Positions 1 through 7,897 of a DNA stretch of 64,000 bases are shown here, piece by piece. Within the stretch, counting starts at the first letter, position 1, and every line of letters starts with the position of its first letter. The stretch comes from Planctomycetales bacterium 10988 (GTDB lineage Bacteria > Planctomycetota > Planctomycetia > Pirellulales > Pb10988). A model generated the notes under the pieces. The model saw nothing but the letters and a program-made list of their open reading frames with translations, did no database searches and was not told where the DNA came from. The stretch is taken from contig CP043547.1 of NCBI GenBank assembly GCA_009664345.1, positions 1,240,001 through 1,304,000 on the forward strand. The letters are read 5' to 3'. Position numbers and translations under genes: made by a program.

Positions 1-2
1 CC

Positions 3-512
3 CGGCCTTTGCGTACTACTTTACGAGACTCTGCCGAGGCTCAATCTTTGACCATTAGCTATGCTGGAGCAGATTTGATCGGGCCGAGGAGCGATTTCGC
101 TCCCTTTTGGCAGCGGGAGATTCCGTTTCTATTCTTTTGTAATGGATTGCATCCTGACTATCATGCCCCGACCGATACGGTGGATCGGATTGATTTTGAG
201 AAACTCACCCGAGTCACCGAGTTGATCATTTCTGCCTTGCAAACATGGTCGGACGAGGATACGTTGCCGGATTGGCATGCCCCAGAAAGTGACCTGGAGG
301 AGATTCGCACCGGGCGTCGGGTCTTGGCCAACCTCCTGGCGGCTCCGCATCAGTTTCAACTTTCTTCCACGCAAATGATGATGGTAAAGCAAATCGACTT
401 GATGTTTGCCTCGATCGAAGAAAAAGGCACTTTCTCTCCGCAAGAGCGGCAATCGCTTATCCAATTGGGTACGATGGCCTTGAAGATGTTGCAAACGTTC
501 CCTCTGCGATAG
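3..512 (+). CDS. M28-family metallopeptidase, C-terminal part (5' end outside window)
   Basis: The frame is open from the left edge of the window, so the true start lies upstream; the TTG at 9 is only an internal codon. The visible 168 residues contain a stretch with SDFAPFWQREIPFLFF followed by HPDYHAPTDTVDRIDFEKL. This is the usual C-terminal part of M28 aminopeptidases, where the histidine of 'YHxPxDT' is a zinc ligand, followed by helices. The last 80 residues form an alpha-helical extension. Family assignment is fairly secure. Substrate and localisation cannot be judged without the N-terminus. It is convergent with the MBL-fold gene that ends 26 bases downstream. Confidence 0.75.
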   Translation, partial: RPLRTTLRDSAEAQSLTISYAGADLIGPRSDFAPFWQREIPFLFFCNGLHPDYHAPTDTVDRIDFEKLTRVTELIISALQTWSDEDTLPDWHAPESDLEEIRTGRRVLANLLAAPHQFQLSSTQMMMVKQIDLMFASIEEKGTFSPQERQSLIQLGTMALKMLQTFPLR

Positions 513-537
513 CCACTCAAGCTGAAGTCGATCTTGT

Positions 538-1326
538 TTAATCTTGAGGGAGTTTACCTTCGGCGAGTTCGCGCTGCCATTCATCCATCAGCGGCCAATC
601 AATGGCACAGGTCCCGAAATCCGCCATATGTAAATAGGTTTCCAATCGGGCGATGGTCTTGTCGAGTTGATCGCTGCTTTTCCGAAAAATCGGCCCGTGA
701 CTCGGGAGCAACCACTCGACATCGCTCTCTTTAATACGTTGCAGCGAGCGAATGAACGCGGCGATATCACTACCATGGTGGGCATCAATCGCCCCGACGC
801 AGCCATCGCGGTAAATATTGTCCGCACTGAACAGCAGATTCCCCATCTTCAAAGAAATCTGATTAAAACAGTGCCCCGGAGTATGCCAAACTTCCAGCGT
901 TTGATTTCCGACCTGGAAAGTATCTCCCTCTTCAAACAAGTTATCAAGCTCGACGGTCGGCATCTCCATATGGATGTTTTGAGCTTTAATCTCGGAAAAG
1001 GTCACCACCGGATCGGCGGTCTTCAAAGGTTCGGCGGCCAGCTTATGTCCGCTTGCCTTGGTTTTGAGAATCTGCTTGGCTTTGGCCAGCCCTTGCACAT
1101 GATCTGCGTCGGCATGGGTGGCAATTAGCTGTTGACATTGAGAAAGTGGAAAATCGAGATTGCGAATCAGTTCAATAATCTCATCGACCGTGTCTTCGTA
1201 GCCAATATCAATCAAAATCCATTCATTTTCATCATAAACCAAATAAACATTACAGCCGATCATTTCACGGGCTTGGACATTCATTTCGATGACATGAGGG
1301 AAGACAGGCCTCCGTTTATCGATCAT
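538..1326 (-). CDS. MBL-fold metallo-hydrolase
   Basis: A 262-residue metallo-beta-lactamase-fold hydrolase. Near residues 71-76 it reads HADADH, where most relatives have HxHxDH, so the second metal-binding His is replaced by Asp. Further motifs are HTPGH, SADN with the bridging Asp, and a late 'PSHGP' His. The length fits the glyoxalase II-like hydrolase group. No signal peptide is seen, so it is probably cytoplasmic. The ATG at 1326 is preceded by a good ribosome site (AAGAAGGGGA). It stands alone. The substrate is unknown; thioester or lactone hydrolysis are family possibilities only. Confidence 0.85.
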   Translation of the reverse strand: MIDKRRPVFPHVIEMNVQAREMIGCNVYLVYDENEWILIDIGYEDTVDEIIELIRNLDFPLSQCQQLIATHADADHVQGLAKAKQILKTKASGHKLAAEPLKTADPVVTFSEIKAQNIHMEMPTVELDNLFEEGDTFQVGNQTLEVWHTPGHCFNQISLKMGNLLFSADNIYRDGCVGAIDAHHGSDIAAFIRSLQRIKESDVEWLLPSHGPIFRKSSDQLDKTIARLETYLHMADFGTCAIDWPLMDEWQRELAEGKLPQD

Positions 1327-1858
1327 GGTTCCCCTTCTTGAAACCCTGAACCAGGGATTGTTCGTTTTTTGGACAAAGCCGGAAGCGAATCAAATTCCTT
1401 CCACTAGCTGGTGAGTTGCATTTGCCCCTATTTCTATTCGGATAAGTATCCTCTCATCGTAAAAGAGGGGAATCCTTTCGGCAAGGATGAAGCGTTTGAG
1501 AATTACTTGAAATCGAGTCTCAATATTTATCCTTATATTCCGACATTTCTTCCTACTCAGGAGCCGAAATCGAGAGCCGCCGGACTTTCTTTTGGGGTTT
1601 AATCAGATTAAGCTGGTCCTATATTTCGACTTATCGTTGTGAGTTCACTCTTTTTGGGACGCTCCCATTGCGAAAGGTGTTCGGACGCCACAAGAGTCGG
1701 AATCCCCCGAAGATACCTATTCGGCTGGCTGATCCCTCCAGTCGAAACTCCATTCATTGCGAGTTGCCAACCCATACCAAGGGAGCCTACGGTAGAACAG
1801 GTTCTCTTCCCTAACAAGCTGTTATCAACTGCTTTCCATACGCAAAAAGGTTACAGAC
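1327..1858. other. Intergenic region with no supported gene
   Basis: This 532-base gap lies between the divergent MBL hydrolase and sulfatase genes and should hold both promoters. Short open frames (for example 1411-1602 plus and 1608-1817 minus) lack ribosome sites and any recognisable sequence. I see no tRNA, clear terminator or strong repeat here. Confidence 0.5.
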
Positions 1859-3766
1859 ATGAAAATCACTACGACCTCTACCTTCCTTTGGTTAGTCGTC
1901 CTGCTCATCCCGCCACTGGGGAATCTTGTCAACGCTCAGGAGAAAGCCGCAAAACCCAATATTTTATGGATCTCCAGCGAAGACAACGGCCCGGAGCTTG
2001 GATGTTATGGTGACAAGTATGCTGACACTCCTAACATTGATGCCCTGGCGATGAAGGGGCTTCGCTACAATGTTTGTTGGTCGAATGCTCCCGTCTGTGC
2101 CCCCGCGCGAACGACCATCATTGCGGGGATGTATGCCACCAGTACGGGCGGTCAACATATGCGGAGCATGGTGAAACTTCCTGAAGACTTCAAAATGTTC
2201 CCACAATATTTAATGGATGCAGGTTATTATTGTACCAACAATTCGAAGGAAGATTACAACTTAGAAAAACCGGGCAAAGTCTGGGATCAATCCAACAATA
2301 AAGCCCACTATAAAAACCGTCCCGGCGACAAGCCTTTCTTTGCTGTCTTTAATTTTACAAGTAGTCATGAAAGTCGCATTCGCCGACGTCCTCATGACAT
2401 TGTACACAATCCCGATGATGCCCCGGTCCCAGCCTATCACCCGAATGTTCCCCCGGTGCGTCAAGATTGGGCACAGTATTACGATGTCGTCAGCGCGATG
2501 GATAAACAAGTCGGGGCAACCTTAAAAGAACTTGAAAAAGAACGGCTGACCGAAGATACGATTGTTTTCTACTTCGGCGATCACGGTTCAGGCATGCCCA
2601 GAAGTAAACGTTGGCCCTACGACTCCGGTTTACATGTCCCTTTGATTGTTTACATTCCCGAAAAGTTTAAAGACTTAATGCCGGATGATTATCAAGCTGG
2701 CGGAAGCACCGATCGCTTAGTCAGTTTTGTTGACTTTGCTCCCACCGTTTTAAATCTAGCCGGAGTAGAAATTCCCAAACAAATTCAAGGGAAGGCTTTT
2801 CTAGGAAAAGATTTAACAAAACCTGCGGAATATATATTCGGTTATCGCGGTCGCATGGATGAACGTTACGACTTAGTCCGCTCGGTTCGCGACGAACGTT
2901 ATGTTTATATTCGTAACTTCATGCCACACCGTATTTATGGACAGTATATTGATTACATGTTTCAAACGCCGACCACGAAGATTTGGAAAACGCTTTACGA
3001 TGAAGGACGCCTCGAAGCTCCACAAACATTCTTTTGGGAAGAAAAGCCAAGTGAAGAACTTTATGACTTGGATCAAGACCCGGATGAAGTCGTGAACTTG
3101 GCCGATTCTCCGGAACATCAAGAAATTAAAGAACGCTTGTCGGATGCTTTGGAAGAGCAACTCGTTATGAGCGGCGATACGGGCTTCTTGCCGGAAGCCA
3201 TGTTACACGCTCGCTTAAATGGTCGGGCTCCGTTTGAATTGGCGTTTGACACGGAAGGTTATCCTTTAAAACAAATTCTTGCCACCGCCGCCATTGCCAG
3301 TTCGCGGAAGTTTGAATCGGCCTTTCCGATTCTATTACAAGGCTTGACCGATCCTGAAAGTGCTGTCCGTTATTGGTCCGCGTTGGGATTTGTCGTCAAT
3401 GGAGAAGCCGGCGTCAAACTTGCCAATGAACCATTAGTGAAAGCTTTAAAAGATGAATCGCCCGCTGTTCGAGTTGTCGCCGCCGAAGCGCTAGCGCGAT
3501 ACGGGACGAAGAAGGATCAGAAGAAAGCCCTTGAAGTGTTAGTTGATTTGTCAGATTGTCACGAACATGGACTTTTCGTTGCCTTGTTAAGTTTAAATAG
3601 TTTGGATGCCGTCGAATTAGACAAGTTAAAGGCAAATGAAAAATGGTTACTTCCAAAAATTAAAGAGCTTCCGGACATGCCAGAGAATGTCGATCGCCGA
3701 CTCCGCTCTTATATCAAAAATTTGTTAAGCCGCTTAACAAGTCGTTTTGAAGAGAAAACCGAATAA
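1859..3766 (+). CDS. Secreted sulfatase with C-terminal HEAT-like repeats
   Basis: A 635-residue type I sulfatase. Residues 1-26 form a signal peptide (hydrophobic core, NAQ before the likely cut). The core begins with a NILWISSEDN metal-binding strand. The sulfatase signature CAPAR at residues 80-84 has the Cys that becomes formylglycine. The 'FYFGDHGSGMPRSKRWPYDSG' region (about 235-255) supplies the second set of metal ligands; it resembles heparan N-sulfatase-type enzymes. After about residue 460, short helical repeats rich in Ala/Leu look like HEAT repeats. It likely desulfates polysaccharides in the periplasm or outside. An AAAAGG ribosome site precedes the ATG. No maturase is nearby. 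Confidence 0.9.
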   Translation: MKITTTSTFLWLVVLLIPPLGNLVNAQEKAAKPNILWISSEDNGPELGCYGDKYADTPNIDALAMKGLRYNVCWSNAPVCAPARTTIIAGMYATSTGGQHMRSMVKLPEDFKMFPQYLMDAGYYCTNNSKEDYNLEKPGKVWDQSNNKAHYKNRPGDKPFFAVFNFTSSHESRIRRRPHDIVHNPDDAPVPAYHPNVPPVRQDWAQYYDVVSAMDKQVGATLKELEKERLTEDTIVFYFGDHGSGMPRSKRWPYDSGLHVPLIVYIPEKFKDLMPDDYQAGGSTDRLVSFVDFAPTVLNLAGVEIPKQIQGKAFLGKDLTKPAEYIFGYRGRMDERYDLVRSVRDERYVYIRNFMPHRIYGQYIDYMFQTPTTKIWKTLYDEGRLEAPQTFFWEEKPSEELYDLDQDPDEVVNLADSPEHQEIKERLSDALEEQLVMSGDTGFLPEAMLHARLNGRAPFELAFDTEGYPLKQILATAAIASSRKFESAFPILLQGLTDPESAVRYWSALGFVVNGEAGVKLANEPLVKALKDESPAVRVVAAEALARYGTKKDQKKALEVLVDLSDCHEHGLFVALLSLNSLDAVELDKLKANEKWLLPKIKELPDMPENVDRRLRSYIKNLLSRLTSRFEEKTE

Positions 3767-3802
3767 TTCGAAGGGTTTTATCTCTAGAAATCTTGCTTCA
3801 AG

Positions 3803-3850
3803 ACTCTCACCGTACTCAATCTAGCTTTAGTCACGGTGAGAGTTTTTTTA
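3803..3850 (+). terminator. Rho-independent terminator after the sulfatase gene
   Basis: A perfect 11-bp stem (ACTCTCACCGT at 3803-3813 with ACGGTGAGAGT at 3833-3843) with a 19-base loop is followed directly by a T-run. It sits 36 bases past the sulfatase stop and before the helicase gene, so the two are probably separate transcripts. Confidence 0.85.
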
Positions 3851-3875
3851 TAGATCGCTTAATCGAGAAGGAATA

Positions 3876-6440
3876 ATGGAGAAGTCAACCGCCACCCGAG
3901 AGGAACTATTAGAAAAATATTATGCTTCGTTGCCCTATCCGCCCTATCCCGTGCAGGAAGATGCACTCTTTTCGTACTTCAGTTCAGAACAAGGGGTCCT
4001 CGTCTGCGCTCCGACGGGAACTGGAAAAACGTTAATTGCCGAAGCCGCCCTTTTTGAAGCTCTTCACACTGGCACAGTTGCCTATTATACAACTCCCTTA
4101 ATTGCGTTAACCGAACAGAAATTTACAGAAATTCAAGCCTCTGCCGAGCGGTGGGGTTTTTCCAAAGAGGATGTCGGACTTGTCACCGGTAATCGCCGCG
4201 TCAACCCACAAGCAAAAATTTTAGTTGTTGTCGCGGAAATTTTATTAAATCGATTATTAAATACAGAAGGCTTCGATTTTTCGAATGTTTCCGCGGTGGT
4301 AATGGATGAGTTTCACAGCTTTGCCGATCCCGAACGAGGAATTGTTTGGGAGTTGAGCCTTGGACTCTTGCCTGCACATGTCAGACTTTTATTGTTATCG
4401 GCAACCGTGGGGAATGCCTTTCCGTTTACCCAATGGCTGCGTGAAAGCCATCAACGCGATATTGAACTTGTTCAAGGAACCGAACGAAAAGTTCCGTTAA
4501 GCTTTCACTATATAGAAGATGAATTATTAAACGAACATATCACCTTCATGGCAACGGGAAGTGTCGAAGAACGGAAAACTCCATGTTTAATTTTTTGCTT
4601 TAATCGGGATGCTTGTTGGGATGTAGCCGAACAATTAAAAGGGAAAGATTTATTACAACCGGGGCAACAAGAGGCTTTGAAAATTGCCTTGGATAGTCAT
4701 GACTTTAGTAATGGCGTTGGCCCGAAATTAAAGCGTCTGTTAATGCGAGGCGTTGGGGTTCATCATGCAGGGATGTTGCCGAAACACCGCCGATTAGTTG
4801 AACAACTTTACGAACAAAAGTTACTTTCCGTTGCAACTTGCACCGAAACTTTAGCCGCTGGCATCAACTTACCGGCCCGCTCGGTCGTGTTGCCTTCTTT
4901 ATTAAAAGGACCTCCAGGAAGACAAAAACTGGTTGATTCTTCTTCGGCGCATCAAATCTTTGGCCGAGCCGGGCGCCCCCAGTTTGACACGGAAGGAAAT
5001 GTTTACGCTTTAGCTCACGAAGACGATGTTAAGATCGCCCGTTGGAAAGTGAAATACGATCAAATCCCCGAAGATACAAAAGACCCCAATCTTCGCAAAG
5101 CAAAAAAACAACTCAAGAAAAAGAAACCGACTCGCCGGGAAAATCAACAATATTGGAACGCGGAGCAATTTGAAAAATTACGCAATGCCCCTTCCGAAAA
5201 TCTTTCCAGTCGCGGGCCACTTCCTTGGCGACTTTTAGCCTATTTATTAAGGGCCTCTCCGGAAGTGGATTTAATCCGGGAGATGATCGGCAAGCGGTTG
5301 ATGTCCGATAAGAAAATTGAACAAGGAGAAAAAGAACTCGATCGGATGTTGTTAACTTTGTGGGAAGGTGGCTTTGTCAACTTGGAGCCTTCTCCTCCGA
5401 AGCCGAAGGAATCGCCTGTAGTCACTACGGAAAACAATCAAGAAGCGGAACAGGAAGAAGAACCTGCACCTCCTCCAGAAAAAGGGCTCTTCGCCGGAGT
5501 GGAAGGAATTGAAGTTCCGAGTGTCAAAAAAGCGGAAGAGAAAAGAAAACAAGCCGCTGAATCTGGAGAGTCCGATCCCCAGCAAGCATTACGTGATTAT
5601 CGAGCGGAAAAAGCGATCGCTACGGAAGACCTTGATAGTCTGCTCCTTTTTCGAAGCGTTAATCCGCTTTATGGTGTTTTCCTTGTAGAAACCTTAGGAA
5701 CCGCCGACCGAACCGAGCGGATTCAAGCCTTGGAAAGTGTTTTGGAAGTGCCCCGCAATATGTTAAAGGCTTTGCGGGTGCCGGCACCTGATGAACTTCC
5801 GCCAGGCCCCTTGGCAACGGGTTGGCTCAATGAAGAAGTCTTACAACGAGGGCTCTATACTCATAATGAATTGACTGTCGGAAGAGAAATCGAACTGGAA
5901 GAACGAACGATTCTCATCCCCCCTCCGCCGCTTGGCGATAAGCTGGCTGCCTTGTTCGGCCATGAATACCCCAGAGTCGATGTCCGCACCAATTCCATTT
6001 GGGTGGTCGGCGAATTGCTCACTTTTGGGGGTAATTTCTACAAACTCATAAGCAGCAAGAACCTTTCCAAACAAGAAGGAATCGTCTTCCGTCATTTGCT
6101 GCGATTTATTTTATTATGCAATGAATTCTCTTTGATCAGTCCGCCCGATTGTTCGCCGGAAGATTGGCAAAGCGAGCTTAAAGAGATTTCTGAGCAAGTC
6201 GCCGAAGCCTGTCGTCAAGTTGATTCGCAAAGCACCGATGAAGTACTGGAAGATGCTGTCTCCGGCGAGGTACTTAGAGAAGAACTTGGACTACGCCATT
6301 TGAATGAGCAAGCGAGTGCGGAACGACTTGAACATAAGGAGTCTCATCTAAAAGGACATAGCTCAGGTGGTCATTGGGATGACCTCCTGGCCCAACTCAA
6401 TCAACAAGACGAACAAAAATCCGAAGAAACGGAGCCTTAG
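3876..6440 (+). CDS. Ski2-like DEAD/DEAH-box helicase
   Basis: An 854-residue superfamily 2 helicase. Motif I is APTGTGKT (residues 45-52), motif II is DEFH (144-147), motif III is SAT (about 175), and motif VI is QIFGRAGRPQFD (about residue 370). The DEFH box and 'VGVHHAGMLPKHR' stretch are typical of the Ski2/Mtr4/Hel308 group. After the two RecA-like domains comes a Lys-rich segment (KAKKQLKKKK, about 410), an acidic linker, and a long C-terminal region of about 330 residues that I do not recognise. It probably remodels RNA or DNA. ATG is preceded by AGAAGGA. It is bounded by a terminator upstream and a 422-base gap downstream. Confidence 0.85.
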   Translation: MEKSTATREELLEKYYASLPYPPYPVQEDALFSYFSSEQGVLVCAPTGTGKTLIAEAALFEALHTGTVAYYTTPLIALTEQKFTEIQASAERWGFSKEDVGLVTGNRRVNPQAKILVVVAEILLNRLLNTEGFDFSNVSAVVMDEFHSFADPERGIVWELSLGLLPAHVRLLLLSATVGNAFPFTQWLRESHQRDIELVQGTERKVPLSFHYIEDELLNEHITFMATGSVEERKTPCLIFCFNRDACWDVAEQLKGKDLLQPGQQEALKIALDSHDFSNGVGPKLKRLLMRGVGVHHAGMLPKHRRLVEQLYEQKLLSVATCTETLAAGINLPARSVVLPSLLKGPPGRQKLVDSSSAHQIFGRAGRPQFDTEGNVYALAHEDDVKIARWKVKYDQIPEDTKDPNLRKAKKQLKKKKPTRRENQQYWNAEQFEKLRNAPSENLSSRGPLPWRLLAYLLRASPEVDLIREMIGKRLMSDKKIEQGEKELDRMLLTLWEGGFVNLEPSPPKPKESPVVTTENNQEAEQEEEPAPPPEKGLFAGVEGIEVPSVKKAEEKRKQAAESGESDPQQALRDYRAEKAIATEDLDSLLLFRSVNPLYGVFLVETLGTADRTERIQALESVLEVPRNMLKALRVPAPDELPPGPLATGWLNEEVLQRGLYTHNELTVGREIELEERTILIPPPPLGDKLAALFGHEYPRVDVRTNSIWVVGELLTFGGNFYKLISSKNLSKQEGIVFRHLLRFILLCNEFSLISPPDCSPEDWQSELKEISEQVAEACRQVDSQSTDEVLEDAVSGEVLREELGLRHLNEQASAERLEHKESHLKGHSSGGHWDDLLAQLNQQDEQKSEETEP

Positions 6441-6648
6441 TAAGTACTGTCCAGCTCGGAAGTTAATGAATCAAAAAATCCCTCTTTGTGGGGAGATAAC
6501 CCTTAAAAGTAATTTAATGCAATCATTTTGGCGATTTTATCTTTAGGTTTGCTTATTTTTTGTATGCAGTCCTCTGTTTCAAGCGGGCTTGATTTGATAC
6601 CTTTTTCTAAGTTTTCACGGAAAAATTACCTAACCTTCCAGAGAACGC

Positions 6649-6688
6649 GGCTCACAAAGCCTTTTCAAATGATCAAACCTTGTGAGCC
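6649..6688 (+). terminator. Inverted repeat, possible weak terminator
   Basis: GGCTCACAA (6649-6657) pairs perfectly with TTGTGAGCC (6680-6688) over a 22-base loop. There is no T-run after it, so a terminator role is uncertain. A smaller hairpin (TCAAGC-GG-GCTTGA, 6579-6592) lies upstream. Confidence 0.35.
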
Positions 6689-6835
6689 TGCCCAACCCTC
6701 CTAAGCCTCCTAGACCTCAATTTTTCGACCATCACTCTTCGAGTTGAGACGAAATCGCACGCTTCTAGTTGACGAAGGGTTCATAAAAACGTAATCTTTA
6801 TTTGAAAAATTAATATTCGATGCATTTATCATAAG

Positions 6836-6849
6836 CATCTTTAAAGATG
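6836..6849. promoter_or_regulatory. 14-bp perfect palindrome before lysR, candidate operator
   Basis: CATCTTTAAAGATG is a perfect palindrome ending 13 bases before the lysR ATG and nested in a looser repeat ATCAT...ATGAT. LysR-family proteins bind short dyads near their own promoters, so autoregulation or control of the following gltBD genes is plausible. This is inference from position and symmetry. Confidence 0.4.
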
Positions 6850-6862
6850 ATGGTCGTCAATC

Positions 6863-7870
6863 ATGCAGATGAAAGCCCTTAAGATTTTCTGCGACGTTGT
6901 CCGGCAGCGAAGCTTCTCCAAGGCTGCTGATGAGAACGAAATCTCTCAGTCTGCGGCAAGTCAGTTGGTGAATCATTTAGAGCAACGCCTCGGGGTGAAA
7001 CTCCTTGACCGTTCGAAGCGTCCTTTCGTGCTAACTCCTGAAGGGAAGGTCTTTTACGAAGGGGGTGGCGACCTTGTGGAACAGTATTTGGCCTTGGAAG
7101 ACAAGGTCCGTTCCATGCATCAAGAAGTTGCCGGACGCGTTCGCGTGGCGTCCATCTATTCGGTCGGGCTGCACTTGATGAACTTGTATTTGCAAGATTT
7201 TCTCCGCGAACATCCAAAAGCCAATGTCCGGCTGGAATATCTTCATCCCGACCTCGTTTATCGCAGTGTGGAACGAGACTTGGCCGAACTCGGGTTGGTC
7301 AGTTTTCCTAAGTCTTCCCGCTCCATCAATGCGATTCCTTGGCGAAACGAGCCGATTGTGTTCGTTTGTTCTCCTGATCACCCCTTGGCGGATGCCGACG
7401 AAATTGATCTGGAAGAGATCGATGGCATGAAGATGGTGAGCTTTGATCAAGGACTTTCAATCCGTCGCGAAATTGATCGCGTTTTGAATCAACGTCGGAT
7501 TGATGTGGAAGTCGCGATGGAGTTCGATAATATCGAAACCATCAAACGGGCTATCGAAATCGGCACCGGAGTTGGTCTCTTGCCGGAACCGACCGTTTAT
7601 CGCGAGGTCGCCGCCGGCACTTTAGGGGCGGTTTCTATCACCAGTCCGCAAATGGTTCGTCCTTTAGGGATTATCCATCGCCAGGGCAAACCCCTCAGCA
7701 CGACCGCTGAACACTTTATCGAATTGCTCCAGCGCGAGGGTTCCGAGCTCTCCCAACAAGAATCGCTGGCCTCGATCAAGTTAAAAAAAAATAAAGATTC
7801 AAATTCCCAGAATCAACCCTCCAAAGATCCATCCGATTCTCAGGTCACGGCCGGAACGCCGAATTCTTGA
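6863..7870 (+). CDS. LysR-family transcriptional regulator
   Basis: A 335-residue LysR regulator. The N-terminal winged helix (residues 1-60) contains FSKAADENEISQSAASQLV, the expected recognition helix region, then LGVKLLDRSKRPFVLTPEG. A substrate-binding domain spans about 90-290. The last 40 residues are polar and low complexity (KLKKNKDSNSQNQPSK). The gene is followed 27 bases later by the gltB ATG on the same strand, which suggests a shared transcript and control of glutamate synthesis, though the effector cannot be read from sequence. Confidence 0.9.
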   Translation: MQMKALKIFCDVVRQRSFSKAADENEISQSAASQLVNHLEQRLGVKLLDRSKRPFVLTPEGKVFYEGGGDLVEQYLALEDKVRSMHQEVAGRVRVASIYSVGLHLMNLYLQDFLREHPKANVRLEYLHPDLVYRSVERDLAELGLVSFPKSSRSINAIPWRNEPIVFVCSPDHPLADADEIDLEEIDGMKMVSFDQGLSIRREIDRVLNQRRIDVEVAMEFDNIETIKRAIEIGTGVGLLPEPTVYREVAAGTLGAVSITSPQMVRPLGIIHRQGKPLSTTAEHFIELLQREGSELSQQESLASIKLKKNKDSNSQNQPSKDPSDSQVTAGTPNS

Positions 7871-7897
7871 CGAATCCTTATCTCGGTGAGTTACATC

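Larger units (their letters stand above)
6441..6862. other. Intergenic region between helicase and lysR
   Basis: No gene is supported in these 422 bases. They hold small inverted repeats (6579-6592, 6649-6688) and a palindrome just before lysR, listed separately. The gap probably contains the end of the helicase transcript and the promoter of the lysR-gltB-gltD unit. Confidence 0.5.

Noticed and set aside
1411-1602. A 63-codon frame upstream of the sulfatase
   Set aside because: No ribosome site, not protein-like beyond chance.
3876-6440. Codon use rich in TTA in the sulfatase and helicase genes as a sign of transfer
   Set aside because: The same TTA use recurs in scattered genes such as phoH and the glycan genes, so it is not a clear transfer mark.
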